In this document: one piece after another, positions 23,062-32,569 of the stretch
Numbering within the stretch: the first letter of the stretch is position 1
Layout: each line of letters starts with the position of its first letter
Made by a program: the position numbers and the translations under genes
Source: Nocardia pseudovaccinii NBRC 100343
GTDB taxonomy: Bacteria > Actinomycetota > Actinomycetes > Mycobacteriales > Mycobacteriaceae
Assembly: GCF_001613225.1 (NCBI RefSeq)
Contig: NZ_BDBY01000193.1
Coordinates: forward strand, 1 to 64,000
Reading direction: 5' to 3'
DNA length: 64,000 nucleotides
The notes under the pieces: generated by a model
Database searches by the model: none
What the model saw: only the letters and a program-made list of their open reading frames with translations
What the model was told of the DNA's origin: nothing

Positions 23062-23937
23062 TCATCCCAGGATCGGCAGCGTCCGTTCCTCGGCCAGCCT
23101 CGACAATGCCTCCTGCATGATCCCGGTGACGTACTCGTAGCCGCGATCCACATCCAGCTCGGGCCCCAATATCTCGTGCAGGTCGATCGGCGGCAGGAAT
23201 TCGACGGTCACTTTCGTGGGCAATGGGATATGCCCCGCGAGGTCGCTGATATTCAGCCCCCACGGCAGCGCCAGCGAAATCGGGAACACTTTCAACCGCA
23301 GTGTCCGATCCAGCCGTAACAGCCGCGCAATCCGGTCGCCGCGGGTGAGCATGAGGGCGTTCTGCTGGGCGCCGTAGTTCACGAACGGCACGATCGGCAC
23401 GTGTTCGTCCCAGGCAAGTCGGAGGAATCCGGTGCGTCCGGCGAAATCGAGCCGGTCCTCCTCCCAGGTCGGGCGGTGTACCTCCCAGTCGCCGCCGGGA
23501 TACACCAGCACCGCCGCGCCACCGCGCAGCGCGGCCTTTGCGCTGTCGGGATCGGCTGCCACCGTGCCGAAGCGGGACAGGAACGAGCCGAGGAACGGCA
23601 CGGCCATCACCAGATTGTGGGCGAGTTGGTAGAAGGGCCGCTCGGGTCCGAAATAGTGCGCGAACGCGAGGGTGGTCACGAGCGCTTCGGGCGAGACATT
23701 GCCGCCGGAGTGGTTGCCGACCAACAGTATCGGCCCGTCATCGGGTATCTGCTCCATTCCGCGCACGTCGGCGCGGAAGTACGCGCGGGCCAGTTGCCAC
23801 GACGGTTCGACGGCGCAGGCGATGAAGGCCGGATCCCGATCGCTCATATCCGCCTTGGGAACCCGCGCTCGCACCTGCCGCGCGACCCAGTCGGTCGCGC
23901 GGTCGATGGGCGGCAATGGCAGGTTCGGGAACTTCAT
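23062..23937 (-). CDS. Lysophospholipid acyltransferase family protein
   Basis: 291 aa. ATG 23937 has GGAAAG eight bases upstream; GTG 23943 is too close to it. The sequence around residue 75, PILLVGNHSGGNVSPEAL, is the PlsC-type block I; VLVYPGGDWEVHRPTWEED (about 140-160) is block III (EGxxS/PGG region), and VPIVPFVNYGAQQ corresponds to block IV. The usual NHxxxxD has no Asp at the sixth position (NHSGGN), as in the diverged DGAT-like group. It probably acylates lysophospholipid or diacylglycerol at the membrane. Neighbouring M20 and PEBP genes are on the other strand. Confidence 0.75.
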   Translation of the reverse strand: MKFPNLPLPPIDRATDWVARQVRARVPKADMSDRDPAFIACAVEPSWQLARAYFRADVRGMEQIPDDGPILLVGNHSGGNVSPEALVTTLAFAHYFGPERPFYQLAHNLVMAVPFLGSFLSRFGTVAADPDSAKAALRGGAAVLVYPGGDWEVHRPTWEEDRLDFAGRTGFLRLAWDEHVPIVPFVNYGAQQNALMLTRGDRIARLLRLDRTLRLKVFPISLALPWGLNISDLAGHIPLPTKVTVEFLPPIDLHEILGPELDVDRGYEYVTGIMQEALSRLAEERTLPILG

Positions 23938-24108
23938 GGGCACGGCTTTCCGGTCAAGACTTCAACCGAGACATACCCCGCAATATCGCGACCACACCGC
24001 GCCCGCGATTGCGATCAGCGTGAATCGACCCGCGATTGCGCACCTCGCGATCATGGCGGGTACCGCCATGGCACCCTGCGGGCGGTGGCAGGTGGTAGGA
24101 AAGGGTAC

Positions 24109-25470
24109 GTGTCTGCAACTGGCGAAGTATCCGGTCCGAACACCACATCTCGTGCCGTGTCCGAGGTGGTCGAATTGGTCAGTACGCTGATCCGGTTCGA
24201 CACTTCCAACACCGGGGATCTGGCTACCACCAAGGGCGAGCGCGAATGTGCGCAGTGGGTGGCCGATCAACTGCATCAGGCGGGATACACGACCGAGTAC
24301 GTGGAGTCGGGCGCGCCGGGTCGCGGGAATGTATTCGCGCGGTTGCAGGGGGCCGATTCCAGCCGCGGTGCCTTGCTGATCCACGGACATCTGGATGTGG
24401 TGCCCGCCGAGGCCGCGGACTGGAGTGTGCACCCGTTCTCGGGTGCGGTGCGCGACGGCTATGTGTGGGGGCGCGGCGCGATCGACATGAAGGATATGGT
24501 CGGCATGATGCTGGCCATCGCGCGCCAGTTCAAGATCGAGGGGACGGTACCGCCCCGCGATATCGTCTTCGCCTTCCTCGCCGATGAGGAGAACGGCGGC
24601 AAGTGGGGTTCGCAGTGGCTGGTGCAGAATCGGCCCGACCTGTTCGACGGCATCACCGAGGCCGTGGGGGAGGTCGGCGGCTTCTCGCTGACCGTGCCGC
24701 GCCCGGACGGCACCGACCGTCGGTTGTATCTGGTGGAGACCGCTGAGAAGGGGCTCGGCTGGATGCGGTTGCGGGCCAAGGCCCGTGCCGGTCACGGTTC
24801 GTTCCTGCACGAGGACAATGCGGTCACGATTCTGGCCGCCGCGGTGGCGCGTCTGGGCAAACACACCTTCCCCCTGGTGCTTTCGGATTCGGTCGCCGAA
24901 TTCCTGGCCGCGGTCGCCGAGGAGACCGGCTTGGAGTTCGATCCGTCGAGTCCCGATATCGAGGGTCAGCTCGCGAAGTTGGGCACGATTTCCCGCATCA
25001 TCGGCGCGACACTGCGCGATACCGCGAATCCGACCATGCTGCAGGCGGGATACAAGGCGAATGTGATCCCGCAGACCGCGGAGGCGGTCGTCGACTGTCG
25101 CGTGGTGCCGGGGCGGCAGGCCGCGTTCGAGCGTGAGGTGGACGAGCTGATCGGCCCGGATGTCGAGCGCGAGTGGATCACCGAACTCGACTCCTACGAA
25201 ACGACATTCGACGGACATCTCGTCGACGCGATGAACGCCGCCATTCTCGCCCACGACCCGCAGGGCCGGACCGTGCCCTATATGCTCTCCGGCGGTACCG
25301 ACGCAAAGGCCTTCGCCCGCTTGGGTATTCGCTGCTTCGGATTCGCACCGCTGCAGCTGCCACCGGAATTGGACTTCACGGCACTGTTCCACGGTGTCGA
25401 CGAGCGGGTTCCGGTGCAGGCACTCGAATTCGGCACCCGGGTGCTGGAACACTTCCTGTTGAACAGCTGA
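24109..25470 (+). CDS. M20 family metallopeptidase (Rv2141c-like)
   Basis: 453 aa from GTG 24109, with GGAAAGGG four to five bases upstream. Zinc-site residues are visible: LLIHGHLDVVP (HxD), GRGAIDMKDMVG, FLADEENGG (tandem Glu), and the C-terminal GGTDAKAF and LFHGVDERV. The dimerisation lid lies in between (ARAGHGSF). Length and order match M. tuberculosis Rv2141c, followed by the PEBP gene as in that genome. It hydrolyses a small peptide or amide bond in the cytoplasm; the substrate is unknown. Confidence 0.88.
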   Translation: MSATGEVSGPNTTSRAVSEVVELVSTLIRFDTSNTGDLATTKGERECAQWVADQLHQAGYTTEYVESGAPGRGNVFARLQGADSSRGALLIHGHLDVVPAEAADWSVHPFSGAVRDGYVWGRGAIDMKDMVGMMLAIARQFKIEGTVPPRDIVFAFLADEENGGKWGSQWLVQNRPDLFDGITEAVGEVGGFSLTVPRPDGTDRRLYLVETAEKGLGWMRLRAKARAGHGSFLHEDNAVTILAAAVARLGKHTFPLVLSDSVAEFLAAVAEETGLEFDPSSPDIEGQLAKLGTISRIIGATLRDTANPTMLQAGYKANVIPQTAEAVVDCRVVPGRQAAFEREVDELIGPDVEREWITELDSYETTFDGHLVDAMNAAILAHDPQGRTVPYMLSGGTDAKAFARLGIRCFGFAPLQLPPELDFTALFHGVDERVPVQALEFGTRVLEHFLLNS

Positions 25471-25488
25471 CGATCGAAAGGATCCACC

Positions 25489-26025
25489 GTGCCCGACTAC
25501 TCTTACAACCCGTACGACGCGCTGCCCGAGGTGCCAAGCTTCACGGTGACCTCGGAGGATGTCGCCGATGGCGAGAGCTTCGGCAACGATCAGGTCAGCG
25601 GCGTCTTCGGCGCGGGCGGCAAGGATGTCTCGCCGCAGCTGTCCTGGTCCGGATTCCCCGCGGAGACAAAGAGTTTCGCGGTCACCGTCTACGATCCGGA
25701 TGCGCCGACTGCCGCCGGTTTCTGGCACTGGGCGGTGGCCAACATTCCGGGGAGCACCACCTCGCTGCCACGCGGAGCCGGTAGTGAGGGCGGTGTCCTG
25801 CCCGAGGGTGCGGTCACATTGCGCAATGACGGCGCTTTCCCGGGATTCGTCGGTGCGGCGCCACCTGCCGGACACGGATACCACCGCTACTTCATCGTCG
25901 TGCACGCCGTGGATGTGGAGCGGTTGGAGATCGACGAGAACGGCACACCCGCCTTCCTCGGATTCAACCTCTTCGCCCACACCCTGGCCCGCGCCACCAT
26001 CGTCGCCAAGTACGAGGTCGCCTAG
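25489..26025 (+). CDS. YbhB/YbcL (PEBP) family protein
   Basis: 178 aa from GTG 25489, 18 bases after the peptidase stop, so probably one operon. Family blocks: DVSPQLSWSGFP, KSFAVTVYDPDAPTAAGFWHW (DPDAP and H), and GYHRYFIVVHAVD. These build the anion-binding pocket of phosphatidylethanolamine-binding proteins. The homologue Rv2140c has the same neighbour. Role in the cell is undefined. Confidence 0.92.
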   Translation: MPDYSYNPYDALPEVPSFTVTSEDVADGESFGNDQVSGVFGAGGKDVSPQLSWSGFPAETKSFAVTVYDPDAPTAAGFWHWAVANIPGSTTSLPRGAGSEGGVLPEGAVTLRNDGAFPGFVGAAPPAGHGYHRYFIVVHAVDVERLEIDENGTPAFLGFNLFAHTLARATIVAKYEVA

Positions 26026-26043
26026 CACCTAGCGGGAAACCGA

Positions 26044-26075
26044 CGGTGGCCCTGAGCTTTTGCTCAGGGCCACCG
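26044..26075. terminator. Bidirectional hairpin terminator
   Basis: A perfect 14-bp stem (CGGTGGCCCTGAGC and its complement) with a TTTT loop sits between the convergent PEBP and FadD genes. Confidence 0.8.
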
Positions 26076-26079
26076 GTCC

Positions 26080-27912
26080 TTACGAAACGTTCACCACCGA
26101 TTCGGGCAGCGGCGTGGTGTACAGCGCGGCGATCTCCTCGGCGTACTTCGCCGCGATCGGGTTACGCTTGAGTTTCATCGTCGGGGTCAGCTCGTCCCCG
26201 CCCGGCTCCCACGGCTTGCCGACGACGGTGAACCGTTTGATCTGCTCGACCCGCGACAGCTTGCGGTTACCCGCGACGACCGCCGCCAGCACCTCGTCCA
26301 GGATTTCCTTGCGGGTGGCCAGCGCGGCCAGATCGTCGCCGGGAGCGTCGAATTCCTTGGCCCGGATGGCGGCGGTGTCCGGATCGAGCACGATCAGCGC
26401 GGAGATGAACGGTTTGGCCTCACCGATCGCCACCACCTGACCGACCAGCGAGGAGGCCGCCTTGACCGCGTTCTCGATATTGGTCGGGGAGATGTTCTTA
26501 CCCGACTCGTTGATGATCAGTTCCTTCTTGCGATCCACGATGCGCACATAACCGTCGGCATCGATCGTGGCGACGTCCCCGGTGGCCAGCCAGCCGTCGG
26601 CGTCGAGCGCCTCCTTGGTCTTCTCGGGCTGCTTGCGGTAGCCGGGGGTGACGATCGCGCCGCGCACCAGCAGTTCACCGTCCTCGCCGAGCCGCAGCTC
26701 GAGGCCCTCGACGGCCCGGCCGACCGAACCCGGCCGCGGCTTGGCCAATTCGGTGTAGGTGGCCACGCCGGTGGTCTCCGACATGCCCCACACCTCGCTG
26801 ACGGTGAACCCGAGTCCGAGGAAGTATTCGAGGGTTTCGGCCGGGATCGCGGCGGCGCCGGAGGCGGCGACCTTGAGGTTGTCCAGGCCTAGGGCCGCCC
26901 GCAGTTTCGACAGCACCAGCGCGTCGGCGACCTTGTACTGCACGGCGAGCACCGGGCTGCGCCCCTTACCCGCCAGCTCGGCGCGCGCGGCCGCGATGCC
27001 GGTTTTGATGGCCCAGTTCGCCAGCGCCTTCTTCACCGGGCTCGCTTCGGTGGCCAGCTTGCCGTCGATACCGGCCTTGATCTTCTGCCACACCCGGGGC
27101 ACCCCGAAGAAGATCGTGGGGTGTGCGTCGGGCAGCGCGGCGGCGATCTCGCGCGGATCCGGCACGCAGGTGATCAGGATGCCGGTGAGCAAGCTGATGG
27201 CATGGCCGGAAATGCGGTCTGCGACGTGCGCGGCGGGCAGATAGGAGATGGCGCGGTCGTCGAAGCCGACCCGCAGTGGGCCGTTGACCAGCGCGATGAT
27301 CTGGGCCAGCACATTGCGGTGGGTGATCTCCACACCCTTGGACGGGCCGGTGGTGCCCGAGGTGTATATCAGCGTGGCGAGATCGTCGGGGGTGACTGCC
27401 TGCCAAGCGGCATCGAAATCGAAGTCGGCGGCCGGATTCGCCTCGAGGTCGGCCAGGCCGACCGTATCGGCGGCCGGACCATCCACCACCACGATGTGCT
27501 CGAACTCGACGCCCGCGCTCTTGATGACGTCGAGGAAGGCGCGCTCGGTGATCACCACCTTGTTCTCCGCATTGGTGAACAGATGCTTGATCTGCTCGGG
27601 AGAGCTGGTGTTGTAGATCGAGAACGGGGTTGCGCCCAAATGCAGTGCGGCCGTATCGATCAGATTGAACTCGGGCCGGTTGGTGAGCATGATGCCGACA
27701 GTGTCGCCGTGGCCGACGCCCAAGCCGGACAACCCCGCCGCCAGTGTGCGCACCCGCTCACCGTATTCGCGCCAGCTGATCTCCGTGGTACCGCCGACCG
27801 TCCGCAACGCGACCTGATCCGGTCGTAGCTTCACGGTCTCCTGGAATGCTTCCGGCACCGTGTACACCGTCTTGCCGGACTCGTGCGCGAAACCGATTTC
27901 TGTTGTCGTCAT
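26080..27912 (-). CDS. Long-chain fatty acyl-CoA synthetase (FadD15-like)
   Basis: 610 aa from ATG 27912. The AMP-binding motif is LIYTSGTTGPSKGVEITHRN (about residues 175-194), with the later WGMSETTGV (A5), GWLATGDVATIDADGYVRIVDRKKELIINESGKNISP (A7-A8) and the catalytic Lys in LTPTMKLKRN near the end. Length of about 600 with these motifs matches FadD15-type enzymes, which activate long-chain fatty acids at the membrane. A paralogue lies at 55177-56991. It interrupts the Rv2140c-Rv2139 synteny. Confidence 0.9.
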   Translation of the reverse strand: MTTTEIGFAHESGKTVYTVPEAFQETVKLRPDQVALRTVGGTTEISWREYGERVRTLAAGLSGLGVGHGDTVGIMLTNRPEFNLIDTAALHLGATPFSIYNTSSPEQIKHLFTNAENKVVITERAFLDVIKSAGVEFEHIVVVDGPAADTVGLADLEANPAADFDFDAAWQAVTPDDLATLIYTSGTTGPSKGVEITHRNVLAQIIALVNGPLRVGFDDRAISYLPAAHVADRISGHAISLLTGILITCVPDPREIAAALPDAHPTIFFGVPRVWQKIKAGIDGKLATEASPVKKALANWAIKTGIAAARAELAGKGRSPVLAVQYKVADALVLSKLRAALGLDNLKVAASGAAAIPAETLEYFLGLGFTVSEVWGMSETTGVATYTELAKPRPGSVGRAVEGLELRLGEDGELLVRGAIVTPGYRKQPEKTKEALDADGWLATGDVATIDADGYVRIVDRKKELIINESGKNISPTNIENAVKAASSLVGQVVAIGEAKPFISALIVLDPDTAAIRAKEFDAPGDDLAALATRKEILDEVLAAVVAGNRKLSRVEQIKRFTVVGKPWEPGGDELTPTMKLKRNPIAAKYAEEIAALYTTPLPESVVNVS

Positions 27913-28094
27913 CTTCCCGTTTCCCGATATCTGTGGCGTGAACCGCGCCCGGCGCGACCGCATGGTTTCCACACGGTTCGAGACCCGCTGCTCATGATAA
28001 ATTGCAAGCGACTCTATCTCATCGTGTCACGTGGTGGGATAGCACCGTGTGGCGCGGCTCACTCATGGTAGCCACGTCGGGGTAATCGTGTCCG

Positions 28095-28907
28095 TTACTT
28101 CGATACGGACGAATCGGACCCGTTGTCACGGCCCCACGGCAGATCCGCGCCCCGCAGCCAGATCCGGCGAAGCGTGCCGGGCCGCACTTTGACGCGCACG
28201 CGCCGGACCGTGTGGCGCGGGCGCAGCGCAGGTCCGAGCCGCGACCAGATACCAGGAATGGGTGCCTGTCGCTCGAGCACGGATTCCATGCGCGGCTCGC
28301 TCAGCACGCCGTATGGCGGGATCATGTGGCCGCGGCGGCGCCGTTTCGCCTCCAGATACTCCGCTGCCCGTTGGCTCAGCGGTTCGGTGTGCAACGGCAC
28401 CCGGGTGACCGTCAGGCCGGTTGCACGCACCTGCTCGACCTTCGCGGGATTGTTCGTGAGCAGGCGCACCCTGGTGAGCCCGAGATCCCGCAAGCTTTTG
28501 GCCGCGGCGAGGTAGGTCCGGTTGTCCGCGGGAAGTCCGAGACTTTCGTAGCTTGCGAACGTATCCGTGCCACGACGCTCGCTCTCCCGGTAGCCGAGCG
28601 CCTTCGCGATCAGTCCGCTTCCCCGCCCCTCCTGCTCCAGGTAGATCAGAATGCCGCCCCCCTCTTCCCACATCCGATCCAACGCCGTGTCGAGCTCGGG
28701 CCCACAGTCGCAATCCTGTGAGCCCAGCGATTCGCCGTACAAGCACCGCGAGTGGATCCGGACCAGGCATCCGTCGCGTACCTCACCGAATAGGAGCACA
28801 TGTCCGTACTCGGCACCGCCGGCCACCGCCATCACACGAAGCTGCAGTTCCCGCCCATTGCGGGTGAACCGATGGGCGGTCTCGCCGAGCGTGCTCGAGT
28901 TGTCCAC
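28095..28907 (-). CDS. GTP cyclohydrolase II paralogue (RibA-like 1)
   Basis: 270 aa with start GTG 28907, seven bases after GGAGGT; the open frame extends to 29039 without better signals. Zinc ligands C55, C66, C68 in CLYGESLGSQDCDCG; YLEQEGRGSGL; AKALGYRES with Tyr (Y106) at the position of E. coli Tyr105; RLLTNNPAKVE. It differs from housekeeping RibA: GE instead of GD after the first Cys, LEQEGRG instead of xRQEGRG, and DTFASY instead of DTxEAN. GTP ring opening is likely, but probably for a specialised pathway. It is the last gene of a minus-strand group PfkB, RibA-like 2, RibA-like 1. Confidence 0.8.
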   Translation of the reverse strand: MDNSSTLGETAHRFTRNGRELQLRVMAVAGGAEYGHVLLFGEVRDGCLVRIHSRCLYGESLGSQDCDCGPELDTALDRMWEEGGGILIYLEQEGRGSGLIAKALGYRESERRGTDTFASYESLGLPADNRTYLAAAKSLRDLGLTRVRLLTNNPAKVEQVRATGLTVTRVPLHTEPLSQRAAEYLEAKRRRRGHMIPPYGVLSEPRMESVLERQAPIPGIWSRLGPALRPRHTVRRVRVKVRPGTLRRIWLRGADLPWGRDNGSDSSVSK

Positions 28908-29450
28908 CACGGTGACCTCCGATTTCGCGACCCGGATTTGTAGCCTGGTGTCCTTGCCCGATCGCGACGCCATGTGCGCGGGAGCTTCGCGCGTCGTCCG
29001 CGCTGCACGAGGTCGATCGAGCGACATCGGCACGCTCACGGCGCCGATGTCCGTCCCGTCCGGACGCCGAGATGCTTTGGCTCGCAGACGGAATCGCCAG
29101 CCGGTCGGGGCGGTGGTTCGGGATAGGTTGTGCCGCGCTGGTGCGGCGCAAGATCATCGACCGACTGATCTGCATACTACTGCGCCACACCAGACCTCTG
29201 CCGTGTGGCCTGAATCACAACTGCGAAGAATTTGCGAATGTGCCTGTGCGCCTGGCCCATCGCGTAGACCCGGTGGCGGGAAAGGCCTGCGCGATGCACC
29301 GGCTCGCGTGCCGTCCGCCCGCGTCTGCGACCCGGTTGCTCGGCAGCTCGGCCAGGGCGGACACCCGGCCACCGCCTACGGTGTGAGAGCCAATGAGCAC
29401 CACCGTCGAGGCTTCGATCGAGCAGCCTTGGGGCCGTACTGTTTTCGCGG
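28908..29450. other. Intergenic between two ribA-like genes
   Basis: About 540 bases with no coding frame I can defend, no RNA gene and no strong terminator. The upstream in-frame extension of RibA-like 1 to 29039 lies here. Frames on both strands are arginine-rich and look like chance. Confidence 0.35.
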
Positions 29451-30458
29451 CTACGAGTCGGCGTGGTCGGCACCGGCGTGCGCCATTGTGCGATTGCGTC
29501 GACGGCCGGACCGTCGAGGTGTCACTCGGCGCTGTTCTCCTGGTGCGGAGAAGTCGCCGAACGCCTCGACCCGCTCCGGATGGGGGTGGCGGGGATCGAC
29601 CGCGTCCACCGGCCGCCGCATCGCAGGGCGCATACGTCGAGCAGATCGGTGCAACCCGAGCAGGTCGGGCCACATGCACAGCCCCAACACCACCAACCCC
29701 GTGGCCGCCGAAATCGCGGCGACACCGAAGTATCCGAGCAGGGCACAGGGCAGTGTCATCACCGGAATCGCCAGCGATGCTACCCGGGCACGGGCCCGTC
29801 GCTCCCACTCGACATGCTCAACGGTCGCGACAGCCAGGACCCTGGGAATCTGATGTCCGCGATGACGCCGTTTGGCCTGCAGATACTTTCGCGCTCGCTC
29901 GCTGCGCGGCCAGGTGTGCAGTGGCACCCTGGTCACCGTGAGCCCGGCTCGTTCGAGCGGTTCCACCTTCTCCGGATTGTTCGTCAGCAGTCGCACCGAG
30001 GTCAGGCCGAGATCGCGCAGGCACCGGGCGGCCGACTCGTAGGATCGCGAATCGGCGCTCAGCTCCAGCCGGGCATAACTGGCGAAGGTGTCGATGTCGA
30101 AGCGTTCGCTGGTCTGTAGCCCGCGCGCCTTGTTGATCAGCCCGGCGCCGCGGCCCTCCTGCTCCAGATAGATCAGCACGCCCGCGCCCTCACGCTGGAT
30201 CATGTCCATGGCCATATCGAGCTCGGGGCCGCAGTCGCAGTCATCGGAACGCAGTGCGTCGCCGTAGAGGCAGCGGGAGTGGATCCGCACCAGACAGCCA
30301 TCGCTGACTCCCGGGGATCCGTCTGTCGCAGGCCCGAAGACCAGTGCGTGCCCACCGTCGACGCGGTGCGATATCGGCACGATGCCGACCTGTAGTTCGT
30401 GACCCCGGCGGGTCAAGCGGTGCCCGGTCTCATCGAGGCTAGACGCCGCTTCGGTCAC
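29451..30458 (-). CDS. Divergent GTP cyclohydrolase II with membrane-like C-terminal extension (RibA-like 2)
   Basis: 335 aa. GTG 30458 (GGAGG six bases upstream) gives an N-terminus aligned with that of RibA-like 1. Zinc ligands C63, C74, C76 in CLYGDALRSDDCDCG. YLEQEGRGAGL is followed by NKARGLQTS, where Leu114 replaces the catalytic-pocket Tyr105 of E. coli. After the RibA core the protein has a roughly 100-residue extension with two adjacent hydrophobic segments (ASLAIPVMTLPCALLGYFGV and AAISAATGLVVLGLCMW), suggesting membrane attachment. In S. coelicolor a Tyr-to-Met change here is linked to stopping at the formylamino (FAPy) product; a similar change of product is plausible. Confidence 0.78.
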   Translation of the reverse strand: MTEAASSLDETGHRLTRRGHELQVGIVPISHRVDGGHALVFGPATDGSPGVSDGCLVRIHSRCLYGDALRSDDCDCGPELDMAMDMIQREGAGVLIYLEQEGRGAGLINKARGLQTSERFDIDTFASYARLELSADSRSYESAARCLRDLGLTSVRLLTNNPEKVEPLERAGLTVTRVPLHTWPRSERARKYLQAKRRHRGHQIPRVLAVATVEHVEWERRARARVASLAIPVMTLPCALLGYFGVAAISAATGLVVLGLCMWPDLLGLHRSARRMRPAMRRPVDAVDPRHPHPERVEAFGDFSAPGEQRRVTPRRSGRRRNRTMAHAGADHADS

Positions 30459-30600
30459 GCTGGTCCTCCGATTCATGGGATGAACTTGCAGGTGATGTGG
30501 CCTCGCCGATCGCCGTATCGTCCGCCCGTGACGGGGTGCGAGTCAATTTACACACCAACCGGGGGGCCGCCTCGGCGGGGCCTCGAGGCATCGTATGCGC

Positions 30601-32106
30601 TCAGCCCGTCGTCGGCTCGATGGCAGCGATCTTGACGATCCTGTCGATATCGCGTTCCCTCGGCATCGCATCCGGCACATCGCCCAAGGACTGGGTCGCG
30701 ACCATTGCCGCAGTGGCCCAACGGAATACCCGGTCGTCGACCGGTCCGGCGGCCCCGACGAGTTTGTGCGCCAGCGCGGCCGAGAAGGCGGCCGCCGCAC
30801 CCGGTGAGTCGTCGAGCGCGGCGGGGAAGTCGTCGATGCGGGTGTTGACGGCATCGGATCGCACCGTGCAGTGGAAGCCGTCGATTACACACACCGTCCG
30901 GACGCCCAGCGTGCGAAGCCGTTGTGCGATGTTCTCGGCGGAGCCGATATCTTCCCCGGGCAGCATCTTGCCGAGTTCGCCTGTGGTTCCGACCAGGTAG
31001 TCGACCGTGTCGAGGTAGCCGTACAGGTACTGGGGCTTTTCGATCGCCGGGGTGGCGTTCACCAGCAGCAGCGGACGCGGGTCCAGGCCGCGGATGGCGG
31101 CCATGATCCGCTCGACGACTTCGATCGGCTGTTCGAAGGTCAGCAGCACCGCGTTCGAGGCGGCGAGAGCGGCGCGCACTTCCGGATCACGGGGGTCATG
31201 GGTACCCAACCGGATCCGTTCATCCTTGCAGCTGATGTAGCTCGAGGTCCCGGTGCTGGTGATCATCACCGCCGTCACCTGGGTCTGCGCACCGGCGACC
31301 TCTTTGACCAACCCGGTGTCGACGTTCTCGGTTTCCAGATAGTTGCGGATGTATCTGCCCGCGTCGTCGGCACCGACGGCGGAGAGCAATCGCACCTGAA
31401 GTCCCAGCCGTGCTGCTGCCACCGCACGATTGAGCCCCTTGCCGCCCGCGTGCATCTCGAATCCGCCCGGCGTCGACTTGCCAGCAACCGGAATCTGCCC
31501 GATGCGATAGATGTGATCGATCACCGAGTCCCCGACGACTGTCACAACACCGCGTTTCGGCTGCGAATCCGGCAGTGTCACAAGCACTTTCGGCTCCGGG
31601 ATGAACCGGTATCCAGATCTTCCCGCGTAGGTCGAGGCAGCCACGAGTTGTCCCGCCAACGCGGTGAACGCCCGGCGCTCGGGCGTCGCCCGCAGCGAGC
31701 GCACGCTCGGCGGGGAGGTGATGTCATCCGCCCCGACCGTGCGATGCAACAGTTCCCACTGGGCGGTGAGATATTCACGCCGCTCACCGAGATCGGCCGC
31801 GTAGAGCCGGGCCAGATCGATTCCGTGCGGTGGCTTTTCGCGCAGCAGCCCCAGCGACAACTCGGCGTCGGCGATCAGGCGGTGCGTCGGCGCCAATTGC
31901 CTGGCGAGGTCACGGATTACCGGCAGGACGGCCTGCTCCACCGAGATGCCCTCGCGGCCCGCTCGCTCCTTGACAACAGGCAGATCGAGCAGGGGAGCAA
32001 CATCGATTTCCGTGGTGCGCAACCGATCCGCACTCAGCCCCGAGCGTTTGCTGAGCCTGGTGAGGATGTTGCGGATGGCAACCGTGCGAGAGTCCTGCTG
32101 GACCAT
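30601..32106 (-). CDS. PfkB-fold protein with extra N-terminal domain, catalytic Asp missing (PfkB-like 1)
   Basis: 501 aa from ATG 32106. Residues 1-165 are a helical domain I do not recognise (IRNILTRLSKRSGLSADRLR opening). The ribokinase fold starts at KRGVVTVVGDSVIDHIYRIG (about 180) and has HAGGKGLNRAVAAARLGL (PfkB signature 1). At signature 2, DTTGAGDAF of true kinases reads DDSPGAAAAF (about 432-441): the catalytic Asp and the anion-hole Gly are both Ala. It may therefore not be a kinase. RibA-like 2 follows in the same direction, 142 bases on. Confidence 0.82.
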   Translation of the reverse strand: MVQQDSRTVAIRNILTRLSKRSGLSADRLRTTEIDVAPLLDLPVVKERAGREGISVEQAVLPVIRDLARQLAPTHRLIADAELSLGLLREKPPHGIDLARLYAADLGERREYLTAQWELLHRTVGADDITSPPSVRSLRATPERRAFTALAGQLVAASTYAGRSGYRFIPEPKVLVTLPDSQPKRGVVTVVGDSVIDHIYRIGQIPVAGKSTPGGFEMHAGGKGLNRAVAAARLGLQVRLLSAVGADDAGRYIRNYLETENVDTGLVKEVAGAQTQVTAVMITSTGTSSYISCKDERIRLGTHDPRDPEVRAALAASNAVLLTFEQPIEVVERIMAAIRGLDPRPLLLVNATPAIEKPQYLYGYLDTVDYLVGTTGELGKMLPGEDIGSAENIAQRLRTLGVRTVCVIDGFHCTVRSDAVNTRIDDFPAALDDSPGAAAAFSAALAHKLVGAAGPVDDRVFRWATAAMVATQSLGDVPDAMPRERDIDRIVKIAAIEPTTG

Positions 32107-32569
32107 AGGCGGGCCTGTCCTCCATGACGTTGCGATCGTTTCCTGTGCCCTACTCACGATATGCCAATCGTCCGGGGTTTAGCCGTCAAGTGAACCGGCA
32201 ATTACCAACTTACAACGGCAATTGACCTTAGTGAATGGCAAATGCCACACTGAGTTACGGCGACCAAGTGTCGTCCGCCAGATGACTCGGGAGGGCCTGG
32301 TGATGAGAGTGATTCTGCTGATACGGCACGCACGGCGGCGCGGGGAGCCAAGAGCCGGCGGTGCCGAAACCGAACTCGTTCCGAACCGCGCCACGGTCTA
32401 GGCGAACGAATCACGTTCGCCGAGAAGCCATTTCACCCTATCAAGCCGACTTCGCCGCCTGCTCCATCCGACAGCGGCGAGCCCCGGCTGACCGCGACGC
32501 AGCGGTCGACCGGGGCTCAGTGCGCCCGAAATGCGGTCGGCGACAGCTCTGGCACCCCTGGAGACAGCC
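32107..32569. other. Divergent intergenic region with phased repeats
   Basis: 463 bases between PfkB-like 1 (minus) and the small-gene trio (plus). It is AT-richer around 32190-32260, where three phased repeats lie. No coding frame is convincing. Confidence 0.5.
32196..32243. promoter_or_regulatory. Three repeats at exact 20-bp spacing
   Basis: CGGCAATT at 32196-32203, CGGCAATT at 32216-32223 and TGGCAAAT at 32236-32243. A 20-bp period puts them on the same face of the helix, as for cooperative binding of a regulator. They lie in the divergent region between PfkB-like 1 and the trio of small genes. Confidence 0.55.

Noticed and set aside
23401..24108. In-frame upstream extension of the M20 peptidase
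   Set aside because: It is antisense to the acyltransferase gene and M20 homology starts only after GTG 24109, which has a good ribosome binding site.
28978..29039. Longer N-terminus for RibA-like 1 starting at 29039
   Set aside because: The added 44 residues are Arg/Ala-rich and unmatched in RibA-like 2, whereas the start at 28907 aligns with it and follows GGAGGT.
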